From Iodobacter fluviatilis (lineage in GTDB: Bacteria > Pseudomonadota > Gammaproteobacteria > Burkholderiales > Chitinibacteraceae), in contig NZ_UGHR01000001.1 in the NCBI RefSeq assembly GCF_900451195.1, positions 1,612,001 through 1,676,000 on the forward strand: DNA of 64,000 nucleotides. Reading direction: 5' to 3'. A model generated the notes under the pieces. That model saw only the letters and a list, made by a program, of their open reading frames with translations. It did not search any database and was not told the origin of the DNA. The position numbers were made by a program, and so were the translations under genes. Below are positions 45,424-54,620 of this stretch, in pieces; within the stretch, counting starts at the first letter, position 1, and every line of letters starts with the position of its first letter.

Positions 45424-47298
45424 ATGTTCAGGGTATTCGTTTTTTGTATTGTTTTTTTTCTTTCCCAAGCCTGGGCGGATGATGCTTCCCCGGCGTTTCT
45501 TGTGCAGCCAGACAGCAGCGGCACTTATATCAACTCAAAGCTTGAATATTTTGTTGATACTTCAGAAACCATGACGTTTGACGAGGCACGCAGCCATGCT
45601 GATTTTGTATCGGCAGGCGGTCGTAACGTGCTGGCAAGAGTGCGTCACCCCATCTGGTTCCGCTTAAAGCTGGAGCGTGGCGCTGATGCGCCTGCCCGCT
45701 GGTGGCTGGATTATCAGATTTTTAGCCCGGTTGAATTGCAGTTTTATTCTCCTGATCAAAATGGCCAATATATAAAGCAAGCTTCAAAAAAATATGAGCC
45801 TTTTTCTGCTCACCCATCTTATGGCCGGCCTTTTTTTTACCCGATCACATTTAATGATCAGCAAAGTATGGTGATTTACTGGCGCTCGGTATCGCACAGC
45901 GCATTTATTTTTCCTGTCAGAATATGGCAGCAGGAAAAATGGATTGATTTAACTTTAACAGAATATCTTTTATACGGATTACTGCTTGGCATTATGTTCG
46001 GGCTTTCTGTATATAATTTATTTATTTACCTAAGAATAAGAGACAGCATGTTCTTGCTGTATTTTTTTGCCATTGTCAGTTATATGTTTTATTCGGTGAA
46101 TATTAATGGGCTTGATTTAAATATATTGTGGTCAACTTCATTTCACAGGTTTAAAGGCTTGTCATCCTGCATTACTGCAACGACAGGTATTTTTTCAGTG
46201 CTTTTTGCTATTTCCCTGCTGGGTAATTTAAAAAGAAGAAAATGGTTTAGTTACACTTTATACGGTGTGGTTGCTATTTATTTATCCGCGATTGGTTTGG
46301 TTTTTGCAGGCCAGTATTCCTGGGCGGAGTTGCTCACACAATGGGCGGGAGGTGTATGGCTGCCGCTGGTATTGGGGATGTCTGCTTATCTTAGTTATTT
46401 AGGATCGGTCTGGGCAAGATGTTATTTGATAGGGGAAGGGCCAACCTTGGTTGGCAGTACATTGTTGGTTTTATTAACTCAGGGCGTTATCGAAGCGGAT
46501 CGGTTTAATACGACTTTTTACTTTGTGGCGGGTGCGTGGAGTGCCATTATGTTTTCACAAGCCTTGGCAGAAAAAGTAAACAGCCTTAAAAAAGCGGCAA
46601 CAGCTGCGTTAAATATGGCCGTTACAGAGAAAACAGCGCGCTTGAAAGAGGCTGCGCAGTATCAGATTTCTTTAGAAGAAAAAGTAAAACAAAGAACAAA
46701 AGAATTATCTCTTGAAATACTGCTTCATCAGCAAACTTTAGAGCAATTACGTGAAAGCCAGAGCAAATTAGAAGAAATGGCCTATAGCGATGTTTTAACC
46801 GGCCTGCCTAACCGGCGGATGTTTCAGGATCGCTTATTACAGGCCTATACCCGAGCACAGCGCCAGGATAGCCCGTTTGCGCTGGCACTGATTGATTTAG
46901 ACCATTTCAAACGGATCAACGATAGCCTAGGCCATGGTGTGGGTGATCAGCTTTTACAAATTGTGGCGCAGCGCTTAAATGCGGCATTACGCCATAGTGA
47001 TACAGTGGCACGCTTGGGTGGCGATGAATTTGCCATGATTCTGACTGCACCGATTAGCAGGGATGATGCAATAAGTATCTGCCAGCGGCTTTTATCCAGT
47101 TTTGATGCGCCTTTGCTGATTGAAAACCATCAGGTTCAGACAGGCATGAGTATCGGCCTTGCCTGGTTTCCTGATGATGGCCGTGATATGGATGAGCTGA
47201 TTGGTTCAGCCGATGTGGCGCTTTATCAGGCCAAAGCGGCTGGCCGTCATCGTCTGAGTTATATCGGTCATGTTACCGGATCAAATTTACATCAATAG
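45424..47298 (+). CDS. Membrane diguanylate cyclase (7TMR-DISM plus GGDEF)
   Basis: This is a 624-aa sensor that makes cyclic di-GMP. The layout is: signal peptide (MFRVFVFCIVFFLSQAWA), a periplasmic DISM-type sensing domain (about 30-170), seven membrane helices (about 180-390), a short coiled coil (about 395-450) and a GGDEF domain whose active site reads RLGGDEFAMIL (GGDEF at residues 532-536). The inhibitory I-site RxxD is present as RHSD five residues ahead of GGDEF, so product feedback is likely. The frame is open to 45382, but ATG 45424 gives a proper signal peptide. Confidence 0.9.
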   Translation: MFRVFVFCIVFFLSQAWADDASPAFLVQPDSSGTYINSKLEYFVDTSETMTFDEARSHADFVSAGGRNVLARVRHPIWFRLKLERGADAPARWWLDYQIFSPVELQFYSPDQNGQYIKQASKKYEPFSAHPSYGRPFFYPITFNDQQSMVIYWRSVSHSAFIFPVRIWQQEKWIDLTLTEYLLYGLLLGIMFGLSVYNLFIYLRIRDSMFLLYFFAIVSYMFYSVNINGLDLNILWSTSFHRFKGLSSCITATTGIFSVLFAISLLGNLKRRKWFSYTLYGVVAIYLSAIGLVFAGQYSWAELLTQWAGGVWLPLVLGMSAYLSYLGSVWARCYLIGEGPTLVGSTLLVLLTQGVIEADRFNTTFYFVAGAWSAIMFSQALAEKVNSLKKAATAALNMAVTEKTARLKEAAQYQISLEEKVKQRTKELSLEILLHQQTLEQLRESQSKLEEMAYSDVLTGLPNRRMFQDRLLQAYTRAQRQDSPFALALIDLDHFKRINDSLGHGVGDQLLQIVAQRLNAALRHSDTVARLGGDEFAMILTAPISRDDAISICQRLLSSFDAPLLIENHQVQTGMSIGLAWFPDDGRDMDELIGSADVALYQAKAAGRHRLSYIGHVTGSNLHQ

Positions 47299-47334
47299 CT
47301 TGTAATATGTGGTTTTTGTATTTTAGGGAAGGGT

Positions 47335-47820
47335 ATGCGTTCGACGTTTTCAATTGTTGTGGTGTGGTTAATGGTTGCGGTGGGGATTTACTGGGGATTT
47401 AACGTTTTTCTGGCGCATCAATATAATCCAAATACGCGTACGTTTTTAGCTGGGCAGGGACAGGAATTAACTTTGCAGCGCTCCAGAGACGGACATTTTC
47501 GCTTAAATGGCAATATAAATGGTCAGCCTGTAGTTTTGCTGATTGATACCGGAGCCACAACGTTAACAATGAGTGCCGCTCTGGCTGAGCGCTTAAAATT
47601 AAAGCCTGGCCAGCCTTATATTTCGCAAACAGCTAATGGCGAGGTTAAGGGATATTTATCCAAGATTGATCAGCTTTCATTTGGTCCTTTTGAATTTAAA
47701 CATCTGACTGTGGGGGTTGTGCCACAGCTGGGTGATGAAATTTTATTAGGGATGAATGTGATTAAACGCTTTGATATGACATTAAAAGGTGAGCAGATGA
47801 TTTTGAAAATGGCTCGCTGA
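47335..47820 (+). CDS. Retropepsin-like aspartic protease (clan AA, TIGR02281-type)
   Basis: This is a 161-aa membrane-anchored protein with one N-terminal helix (residues about 6-24) and a retroviral-type aspartic protease domain. The catalytic Asp is in LLIDTGATTLTMS (Asp71), and the flap and the GMNVIKRFDMTLKG segment near the end are typical of this small bacterial family. It would face the periplasm and act as a dimer. Substrate unknown. It is next to the cyclase but with its own small intergenic space. Confidence 0.83.
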   Translation: MRSTFSIVVVWLMVAVGIYWGFNVFLAHQYNPNTRTFLAGQGQELTLQRSRDGHFRLNGNINGQPVVLLIDTGATTLTMSAALAERLKLKPGQPYISQTANGEVKGYLSKIDQLSFGPFEFKHLTVGVVPQLGDEILLGMNVIKRFDMTLKGEQMILKMAR

Positions 47821-47921
47821 TTGCGGTGGATTATTTATATAGTGTGTAATGGTTATTTTCAGTGCTGTAATATCAGTGCTATGTTCTCTTTCCCTCTTTT
47901 GAATAAGTGTATTCAAAACTT

Positions 47922-49046
47922 ATGAAAAAAATATTATTACTGAGCGTTTCGGCAGGAGCCGGGCATGTACGTGCGGCTGAAGCCATTCGTGCTTATGCCC
48001 ATCTGGGTGATGCACCGCTGGAAGTGGTTCATTTAGATGTGATGCAATATGTAACGGCGGGGTTCAGAAAGTTATATACCGATTTTTATATCAAACTGGT
48101 CAATAATGCGCCTGCATTATGGGGTTATTTATATAATTTCACTAATGACGCTCAGGCAGACAGCTCTATAGAAAAACTGCGTAAAAAATTGGAGCGAATG
48201 AATGCGCGTGCATTATTAAAAGAAATTGCAGCATTTAATCCGGATGCCATTATTTGCACACACTTTTTGCCTGCAGAAATCTTATCTAGGCTGCTGAGTA
48301 AAGGCGTTGTGGATTGCCCCGTTTGGGTGCAGGTGACTGATTTTGATTTGCACAGAATGTGGGTGCATGAAGGCATGGCAGGTTATTTTGCTGCAAATGA
48401 GGAAGTGGCTTTTCGCATGCAGGCGCAAGGGATTGCTGCTGAGAAAATCAGCGTAAGTGGTATTCCGATTATGCCAGGCTTTGCAGCGGCAGCCAGCCGT
48501 GAAGAGTGCGCTGCGGAACTTGGCCTTGATGCTAGGCGCACGACCATTTTACTGATGGGCGGGGGGGCAGGGCTGGGGAGTCTGGATACCATTGCGGCGC
48601 GATTGCTGACGCTGGAAGGCGATTTTCAGCTGATTGTGATGGCGGGTAAAAATGAGGCAGCTTTAGCGGCATTGCAGGCATTGTCTCTGCGCTATCCTGG
48701 GCGGGTATTGCCTCAGGGCTTTACTAATCAAGTAGAGCGGCTGATGGCATGCGCTGATTTGGTAGTGACCAAACCCGGTGGCTTGACTACATCCGAATGC
48801 TTGGCGATGGGGCTGCCTATGATTGTGAATGCACCGATTCCGGGGCAGGAAGAGCGTAATGCGGATTTTCTATTAGAACAAGGCGTGGCGCTGAAAGCGT
48901 TTGATGCGGTGACTTTAGAATATCGGATTCGATATTTATTAGACCATCCCGTTAAGCTGGCCGATATGAGCACAAAAGCTCGCGCTCTGGGGCGGCCAGC
49001 CGCTGGTCAAACGGTCCTTGAAGCGGTGCTGGCCAAATGCCCATAA
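47922..49046 (+). CDS. MGDG-synthase-like glycosyltransferase (GT28 type)
   Basis: This is a 374-aa GT-B glycosyltransferase with the monogalactosyldiacylglycerol synthase domain: N-terminal LLSVSAGAGHVRAAEAIRAY (the GAGH loop) and C-terminal donor domain with MGGGAGLGSLDT and VVTKPGGLTTSECLAMGLP. Relatives join a sugar to diacylglycerol or act as MurG-like enzymes, so a glycolipid product is likely. I use ATG 47922; GTG 47907 is in frame but has no better site. It overlaps the next gene by ten bases, forming the head of a four-gene operon. Confidence 0.85.
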   Translation: MKKILLLSVSAGAGHVRAAEAIRAYAHLGDAPLEVVHLDVMQYVTAGFRKLYTDFYIKLVNNAPALWGYLYNFTNDAQADSSIEKLRKKLERMNARALLKEIAAFNPDAIICTHFLPAEILSRLLSKGVVDCPVWVQVTDFDLHRMWVHEGMAGYFAANEEVAFRMQAQGIAAEKISVSGIPIMPGFAAAASREECAAELGLDARRTTILLMGGGAGLGSLDTIAARLLTLEGDFQLIVMAGKNEAALAALQALSLRYPGRVLPQGFTNQVERLMACADLVVTKPGGLTTSECLAMGLPMIVNAPIPGQEERNADFLLEQGVALKAFDAVTLEYRIRYLLDHPVKLADMSTKARALGRPAAGQTVLEAVLAKCP

Positions 49047-49513
49047 ACAAGCAATGGTTGGCCAATGCTCTGACTGTGTTTTGGGTTGCTCTGCTGGGGC
49101 TCTTTTTTGCTCAGGTAGAAATTCAGATTGAAGGCGCGGCTGGCTGGGCTGCAGCGTTGCCTACATGGCGCATAGAAAAACACTGGTTGCTGGATATCTT
49201 TTGGGGCGGCAGGCCGATGACGGGATATCACGCATGGGTTTTCCCCTTTGTGGCCTTGTTTTTTCATTTCCCGTTTTTCTTTATGCAGCAATGGTCGCTC
49301 AGGCTGGAATTACGTGCGCTGGCCTCGATTATGTTTTTTTGGATTGTTGAAGATTATCTCTGGTTTGTATTAAACCCGGCTTATGGGATTCATCATTTCA
49401 GCCCTGCTTATATTCCTTGGCATAAAAATTGGTTCTGGTTTGCACCTGTTGATTACTGGACTTTCCTCTTTGGCGCCGGGCTGCTGTTTTATTTTTCTTT
49501 CAAAAGAGGCTGA
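49037..49513 (+). CDS. Small membrane protein of unknown function
   Basis: This 158-aa protein has about four hydrophobic helices (VFWVALLGLFFAQVEI, WVFPFVALFFHFPFFFM, LRALASIMFFWIVEDYLWF, YWTFLFGAGLLFYFSF). It is very rich in Trp and Phe, with WIVEDYLWF and the WHKNWFWFAPVDYW segment. I do not recognise the family. Position inside an operon with a glycolipid-type glycosyltransferase, a phosphatase and a START-like protein suggests a role in membrane lipid handling; this is inference. Confidence 0.6.
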   Translation: MPINKQWLANALTVFWVALLGLFFAQVEIQIEGAAGWAAALPTWRIEKHWLLDIFWGGRPMTGYHAWVFPFVALFFHFPFFFMQQWSLRLELRALASIMFFWIVEDYLWFVLNPAYGIHHFSPAYIPWHKNWFWFAPVDYWTFLFGAGLLFYFSFKRG

Positions 49514-50068
49514 ATGATGTTGAATGCGGTATTAAAATTATTAGTATTGATGTGTTTAGCCATGCCAGCTTGTGCAGCAGAGCCAGCACGTAAGGCCGAA
49601 TGGGCCGTTCCTGTTGAGCAATCGGCTAATTTATTCAGAGTAACCCCACAGTTTTATCGTAGCGCGCAGCTGGATACTAAAGATGTGGCGCTGATTCAGT
49701 CTTTAGGCGTGAAGACGGTGGTGAGTTTGCGTGCCTTTCATTCAGATCAGAAAATATTGAAAGGCACAGGGCTGAAATCGATTCGTGTGCCGATGAATAC
49801 TTGGGATATTGATGATAAAGAAGTCATTGCCGCATTGCGGGCCATTAAATATGCAGAAGGGCCGGTTTTATTGCATTGCCTGCATGGCGCGGACCGCACG
49901 GGTTTGATTTCGGCAATGTACCGTATTCTTTATCAGGGCTGGAGCAAAGAGCAGGCTTTGGATGAATTAATGCATGGTGCTTATGGCTATCACTCAATGT
50001 GGACCAATATTCCAAAGTATTTAAATACTGTCGATATCGAAAAAATACGCCTTGCGGTTGAAAAATAG
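49514..50068 (+). CDS. Exported protein-tyrosine/dual-specificity phosphatase-like protein
   Basis: This is a 184-aa secreted Cys-based phosphatase. It has a signal peptide ending near CAAEP, then the PTP fold with the P-loop HCLHGADRTG (Cys122, Arg128; CX5R), preceded by the general-acid loop region MNTWDIDDKEV. The general layout matches small PTP/DSP-like proteins that act on phosphoproteins or phosphoinositide-like lipids. Being periplasmic and next to a lipid-glycosyltransferase, a phospholipid or lipid-phosphate substrate is plausible. Its start directly follows the preceding stop codon. Confidence 0.83.
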   Translation: MMLNAVLKLLVLMCLAMPACAAEPARKAEWAVPVEQSANLFRVTPQFYRSAQLDTKDVALIQSLGVKTVVSLRAFHSDQKILKGTGLKSIRVPMNTWDIDDKEVIAALRAIKYAEGPVLLHCLHGADRTGLISAMYRILYQGWSKEQALDELMHGAYGYHSMWTNIPKYLNTVDIEKIRLAVEK

Positions 50069-50079
50069 AAGAGTCATTT

Positions 50080-50673
50080 ATGCGTCATAAATTATTGCTG
50101 AGTGTGTTATTAGCACTGCCCCTTACCGCAGGCGCGGCGCAGGGGATTGATATGAATGCTTTAACTGACCAAGTGAGGATGCTTGATCAGAGCAAGGCGG
50201 ATCAGGCCGGTAAAACCTTTCTGGCCGCTACGCTAATGAATGCGTCCGTGCAAAAAGTATGCGCGGTCATTCAGAATTATGCCGATTACCCAAGCTTTAT
50301 GCCTAATGTAGCTAAGGTAAAGGTGGCCACAGCTGGGGACGATAGCCCGGTGCTGGATATGACCTTACATTTACCACTGGGTAAGGTTAAAAAATATCGT
50401 TTAAAGATGACACCAAAGCAGGGCGCTCAACAATGCCAGCTTTCATGGAAAATGTTGCCGTGGGATGGCTTAAAAACGGATGAAACCATTGCCGATACTT
50501 CTGGCTATTGGCTTATTACGCCGTCTGCTGCTAATCCGGCCAAAACGGTGGTTAAATACTTTGTATTCACCGATCCGGGCCCGGTGCCGATGGGCTTGGG
50601 CTGGATTGTGGATAGCTTAAGCAAAGACAGTATTCCCAAAATGCTGGATGCCCTCAGAAATAAACTGAAGTAA
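50080..50673 (+). CDS. SRPBCC/START-like exported protein
   Basis: This 197-aa protein has a signal peptide (LLLSVLLALPLTAGAAQ) and the helix-grip fold of the START/polyketide-cyclase superfamily: AVIQNYADYPSFMPNVAKVK is the standard opening of the domain and YFVFTDPGPVPMGLGWIVDS the closing part. Members bind lipids or other hydrophobic ligands. It ends the four-gene operon that starts at 47922, 11 bases after the phosphatase. Its ligand is unknown; a lipid is the obvious candidate. Confidence 0.8.
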   Translation: MRHKLLLSVLLALPLTAGAAQGIDMNALTDQVRMLDQSKADQAGKTFLAATLMNASVQKVCAVIQNYADYPSFMPNVAKVKVATAGDDSPVLDMTLHLPLGKVKKYRLKMTPKQGAQQCQLSWKMLPWDGLKTDETIADTSGYWLITPSAANPAKTVVKYFVFTDPGPVPMGLGWIVDSLSKDSIPKMLDALRNKLK

Positions 50674-50723
50674 ATGGATCTGTTGGACCGCTAATTTGAA
50701 AAAAACGGTAGTTGGGCTGACGG

Positions 50724-51611
50724 CTAAGCCCAATCCGCCGCCATCGCTCTTACCGTATCAATCACCTGTTGCTTACTTACATCGCTACGCTTGCCGCTGC
50801 GCCAAGCCATCATCACCTCCCATTCCCAAAGCGGTAAATCACTGATGGCGAGCTTAATCAGCCGCCCTTCGCGTAAATCCCGTTTGACGGCCACTTCTGG
50901 CATAAACGTTAAAAAGCCGTGTTCCATCGCCATTTCTCGCGCAGCGCTGGAGGGCTGGATGGCATGAATCGGGCCGCTGGCACTGCGTAAGCTGCGCAGC
51001 TGATTGATCAGCTGATCACAGCCGTCTCCCCAAAACTGCGGTGCTAGCTGCTCGTTGGCAATATCGGCCAGTGTCAGCGCGCCAGATTTAGCGAGCGGGT
51101 GGCGTTTATGCACCACGGCAATAATCGGCGATCGCCAAATGCGTTCCATTTGAATACCTGCTACGGCGGGGCATTTAAGAATAAAGCCGAACTGTGCCTT
51201 GCTGCTGAGCAGGTTTTCCATAATGGTTTGCGAGTGATCGGTGCTGCAGCGGATTTCCATCGGCGCTTTGGCAAGGGCCACCAAGATAGGGCCAAACACC
51301 ACGGAAGCTAAAGAGGGCATACAGGCCAGCGTCATTCTTGGCAGGGCGGGTGCGCCTTGAATCGCGGTTCTGCCCGCTTCTAGCGTGGCGAGCGCTTCTT
51401 GTACGGCGGGCAAAAAAGACAAGCAGGCCGCCGTTGGAATCGCGCCTCGGCGGTGGCGCTGAAATAATTGCGCGCCTAGATCCGCCTCCAGCAAGCCAAC
51501 TCGCTGGCTAACCTGAGGCTGAGACCAGCCACGCCTTGCCGCTGCCTGACTAAAGCTGCCACACGCCACAATATCGATCAGCAATTGCAAGTCATCAATA
51601 TTCAGAGCCAT
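50724..51611 (-). CDS. LysR-family transcriptional regulator
   Basis: This 295-aa LysR-type protein has a clear helix-turn-helix (LLIDIVACGSFSQAAARRG, WSQPQVSQRVGLLEADL) and a substrate-binding effector domain. It is divergent from mdtH across 92 bases, and control of that exporter is the natural guess. The effector ligand is not known. Confidence 0.9.
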   Translation of the reverse strand: MALNIDDLQLLIDIVACGSFSQAAARRGWSQPQVSQRVGLLEADLGAQLFQRHRRGAIPTAACLSFLPAVQEALATLEAGRTAIQGAPALPRMTLACMPSLASVVFGPILVALAKAPMEIRCSTDHSQTIMENLLSSKAQFGFILKCPAVAGIQMERIWRSPIIAVVHKRHPLAKSGALTLADIANEQLAPQFWGDGCDQLINQLRSLRSASGPIHAIQPSSAAREMAMEHGFLTFMPEVAVKRDLREGRLIKLAISDLPLWEWEVMMAWRSGKRSDVSKQQVIDTVRAMAADWA

Positions 51612-51703
51612 AAGTAAAATCCATATTAAATATTAGCAGTTCACGGCTTCTATAATAACTGGCCTAGTCTGAGAATATGCATTAATCATCAGGGAGATGC
51701 AAA

Positions 51704-52918
51704 ATGGCTGGGGCAGAGCGGGCAAGGCGGCTGGGACGACGTTTTATTATGCTGGACAATATGCTGGGTGTTTGTGGGTTTTTTCTGGTTTTCCCACTGA
51801 TTAGTCTGCATTTTGTTGATCAACTTGGCTGGGCCGCTGCAGCAGTGGGGCTGGCTTTAGGCATTAGGCAATTGTCGCAGCAGGGTTTGGGCCTGCTTGG
51901 TGGCTCTTTAGCGGATCGCTTTGGGGCTAGGCCATTGATTGTGTCGGGTATGTTGCTGCGTGCAGCGGGTTTTGCGGTCATGGCCATGGCGACTCACCCT
52001 AGTATTCTGATTTTTTCCTGTGTCTTATCGGGCCTTGGTGGCACTTTATTTGATCCGCCAAGGAGCGCGCTGATTATCAAATTAACCCGCCCGCATGAAC
52101 GCAACCGCTTTTATTCCTTACTGATGATGCAGGAAAGCGCAGGTGCCATGCTTGGGGCTTTATTGGGCTCGTGGCTGCTGGCGTTTGATTTTTTCTGGGT
52201 AGGTATGGGCGGTTCGGCCGTCTTTGTGCTGGTGGCGCTGTTGAATGCCATGTTTTTGCCCGCTTACAGGGTGGCCGCCAAAAGAACCGCAGCAATAACG
52301 GCGATTCGTGTTGTTTTGGCCGATAAACCTTTTCTTTTTTTTGTGTTTACCTTAAGCGGCTATTACGTGCTCTGTGTGCAAATTATGCTGCTGCTGCCGG
52401 TTGTGATCAAACAGCTGGCTGGCACAGCGCAGGCGGTAGGCTGGATGTATAGCCTTGATGCTGTGCTTGCACTTTGCTTACTATATCCTTTGGCTCGTTT
52501 AGGAGAGCGCTACTTTAGTTTGCAAGTCCGCGTATTGGCGGGCATTACGCTGATGACGGCCAGTATGGCCGCAATGGCTTTGGTCACTGGCATTGTGGGG
52601 GCGTTTGTGGTGCTGACGTTTTTTTATCTGGGCACTTTAATTACCGAGCCCGCCAGGGAAGCGCTATTGGCAAGCTTTGCTCAATCAGAAGCGCGTGCCA
52701 GTTATATGGGCATGGGACGTATGGGTTTGGCTGTAGGCGGGCTGTTTGGCTATACCGGCGGTGGTTTTTTGCTGGATCATGCACGTAGCTTAAATATGCC
52801 GAGTTTGCCTTGGTTGGTGCTGGCTCTGATCGGAAGTGCAACGCTTCTGGGCTTGTTTAAACAGTTTTTTCCCTCCCGTAAAATACTGAGTCACTGGCTG
52901 AAAGCCCAGTCTGCATAA
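51704..52918 (+). CDS. mdtH: MFS multidrug transporter MdtH
   Basis: This is a 404-aa major facilitator with about eleven to twelve helices. The N-terminal half resembles MdtH of E. coli closely: DNMLGVCGFFLVFPLISLHF, GWAAAAVGLALGIRQLSQQ, LADRFGARPLIVSGMLLRA and SGLGGTLFDPPRSALI match it almost word for word as I recall it. MdtH gives resistance to fluoroquinolones in enterics; activity here is inferred from family. AGGGAG lies upstream of ATG 51704. Paired with a divergent LysR gene. Confidence 0.87.
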   Translation: MAGAERARRLGRRFIMLDNMLGVCGFFLVFPLISLHFVDQLGWAAAAVGLALGIRQLSQQGLGLLGGSLADRFGARPLIVSGMLLRAAGFAVMAMATHPSILIFSCVLSGLGGTLFDPPRSALIIKLTRPHERNRFYSLLMMQESAGAMLGALLGSWLLAFDFFWVGMGGSAVFVLVALLNAMFLPAYRVAAKRTAAITAIRVVLADKPFLFFVFTLSGYYVLCVQIMLLLPVVIKQLAGTAQAVGWMYSLDAVLALCLLYPLARLGERYFSLQVRVLAGITLMTASMAAMALVTGIVGAFVVLTFFYLGTLITEPAREALLASFAQSEARASYMGMGRMGLAVGGLFGYTGGGFLLDHARSLNMPSLPWLVLALIGSATLLGLFKQFFPSRKILSHWLKAQSA

Positions 52919-53224
52919 GTGTTTTAGCGGCATGTTTCAGCATAATTGAGTCGCTTGAAAGTGCCGCTTATCTTTTCTTTGTGTAAATAATGCACATGCT
53001 AATTAGTAAGACTTGCGGTGTAATGGCGTGAAATTTAAGGCGCATGGTGAGAATGAGAACTTTTCACCAATTAAAAATAGAAAACTAAGTAAGTTTCAGA
53101 TCTGAATGGAATCCGCTCCCTGCGGTCTCTTTTTAAAAAGAGACCGCGTCATGCCGCCCGCTGAATAAGCAGGGTGGCCAGCCGTTTTGTCCTGATTTGC
53201 TTGCTAAGAATACAGAGAGCTTTG
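52919..53224. promoter_or_regulatory. Upstream region of the symporter gene with a perfect 26-bp palindrome
   Basis: The stretch between mdtH and the symporter has no gene. It holds a perfect palindrome at 53122-53147 (GCGGTCTCTTTTT and its inverse, no loop). There is no T run after it, so it is more like a protein-binding site than a terminator. Confidence 0.5.
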
Positions 53225-54535
53225 ATGCAGTCTAAAAATTTAACCTTGTTTATCGTCCTAGCCATGGTGCTGGGGATTATTTGCGGCTATGCGGTGAATC
53301 AATATGCGGATAATTCCGCATCACTGGCCTCTTTTGCCTCTTATATATCGCTGCTCAGCGATATTTTTCTGCGCCTAATTAAAATGATTATTGCCCCGCT
53401 GGTGTTCTCAACACTGGTGGTCGGTATTGCCAGAATGGGCGATAGCGGTGCCATTGGCCGGATTGGTTTAAAGACCATGGGCTGGTTTATGTTTATGTCG
53501 CTTACGTCATTGGTGTTGGGTTTGGTGATGGTGACGTTGCTGGAGCCGGGAGTGGGGCTGAATCTGGCCTTGCCAGCGGCAGGCACAGAGAGTGGCATCG
53601 TGAAAGGTGCAATGAATTTAAAAGACTTTTTGCACCACGCCTTCCCAACCAGCATCTTTGATGCAATGGCTAAGAATGAAATTCTGCAGATCGTTGTGTT
53701 CTCTATATTCTTTGGTGTAGCGGGCGCGGCTTTGGGTGAGCGTGCCACACCATTGATTGATGTGATCGATGTGGTTGCCCATGTCATGCTGAAGATCACC
53801 ACTTACATCATGAATTTTGCACCCGTGGCCGTCTTTGCCGCGATGGCTGCCGTGATTGCCAAGGAAGGGATTGAAGTGCTGGCGGTGTATGGCAAATTTG
53901 TAGCCGGTTTTTACGCAAGCATTTTTGTGCTCTGGTGCGTGATTACGTTGCTGGGTTTCTTATTCCTTAAAACACGCGTGTTTGGCTTATTACGCCGCAT
54001 CCGTGGTGCTATCTTGCTGGCCTTTACCACCGCAAGCAGTGAAGCGGCTTATCCGCAAACGCTGGAGCAACTGGAAAAATTTGGCTGTAATAAGAAAATC
54101 TCCAGCTTTGTATTGCCGATTGGTTACTCGTTCAACCTTGATGGCTCGATGATGTATTGCACTTTTGCCACGCTGTTTATTGCTCAGGCCTATGGTATTG
54201 AGCTGACGCTGATGCAAAAAATCATGATGCTGCTGATTCTGATGCTCACCTCAAAAGGCATGGCTGGCGTGCCGCGTGCCTCTTTGGTGGTGATTGCCGC
54301 AACCCTGTCACAGTTTAATATCCCTGAAGCGGGCCTCTTGCTGATTTTGGGCGTGGATCATTTCTTAGATATGGGCCGCTCTGCCACCAATGTACTCGGC
54401 AATGCCGTGGCCACCGGTGTGGTTTGCAAATGGGAAAACGAGCTGGGCGCGGAGCAGGATGTCCTGCCGGAAGAGGCAGAGCCAGAAGTTGCTGCTCAGC
54501 CCGCTCCTGTTTTGGATAAACCTGCGACGGTTTGA
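53225..54535 (+). CDS. Dicarboxylate/amino-acid:cation symporter (DAACS family)
   Basis: This is a 436-aa secondary transporter of the GltP/DctA fold with about eight helices and two re-entrant hairpins. Motifs FTTASSEAAYPQTLEQL (HP1 serine-rich tip), PIGYSFNLDGSMMYCTFAT (helix 7 NMDG-like site) and HFLDMGRSATNVLGN (helix 8) are visible. The GYSFNLDG form is closer to the dicarboxylate (DctA-like) branch than to GltP's NMDGTALY, so dicarboxylate is favoured, but the substrate is open. ATG 53225 follows GAGAG; the frame is open to 53174. A strong terminator closes it. Confidence 0.87.
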   Translation: MQSKNLTLFIVLAMVLGIICGYAVNQYADNSASLASFASYISLLSDIFLRLIKMIIAPLVFSTLVVGIARMGDSGAIGRIGLKTMGWFMFMSLTSLVLGLVMVTLLEPGVGLNLALPAAGTESGIVKGAMNLKDFLHHAFPTSIFDAMAKNEILQIVVFSIFFGVAGAALGERATPLIDVIDVVAHVMLKITTYIMNFAPVAVFAAMAAVIAKEGIEVLAVYGKFVAGFYASIFVLWCVITLLGFLFLKTRVFGLLRRIRGAILLAFTTASSEAAYPQTLEQLEKFGCNKKISSFVLPIGYSFNLDGSMMYCTFATLFIAQAYGIELTLMQKIMMLLILMLTSKGMAGVPRASLVVIAATLSQFNIPEAGLLLILGVDHFLDMGRSATNVLGNAVATGVVCKWENELGAEQDVLPEEAEPEVAAQPAPVLDKPATV

Positions 54536-54552
54536 TGGCTTGAGTGTTACAA

Positions 54553-54585
54553 AAAAACGGCCCGGATGATTTCCGGGCCGTTTTT
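54553..54585 (+). terminator. Rho-independent terminator after the symporter
   Basis: CGGCCCGGA (54558-54566) pairs with TCCGGGCCG (54572-54580), loop TGATT, followed by TTTTT; an A run on the other side makes it partly bidirectional for the convergent pntB gene. Confidence 0.9.
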
Positions 54586-54620
54586 GTTTGTAGTGTAAAA
54601 GTGTGCCCACCCTGCAAAGC

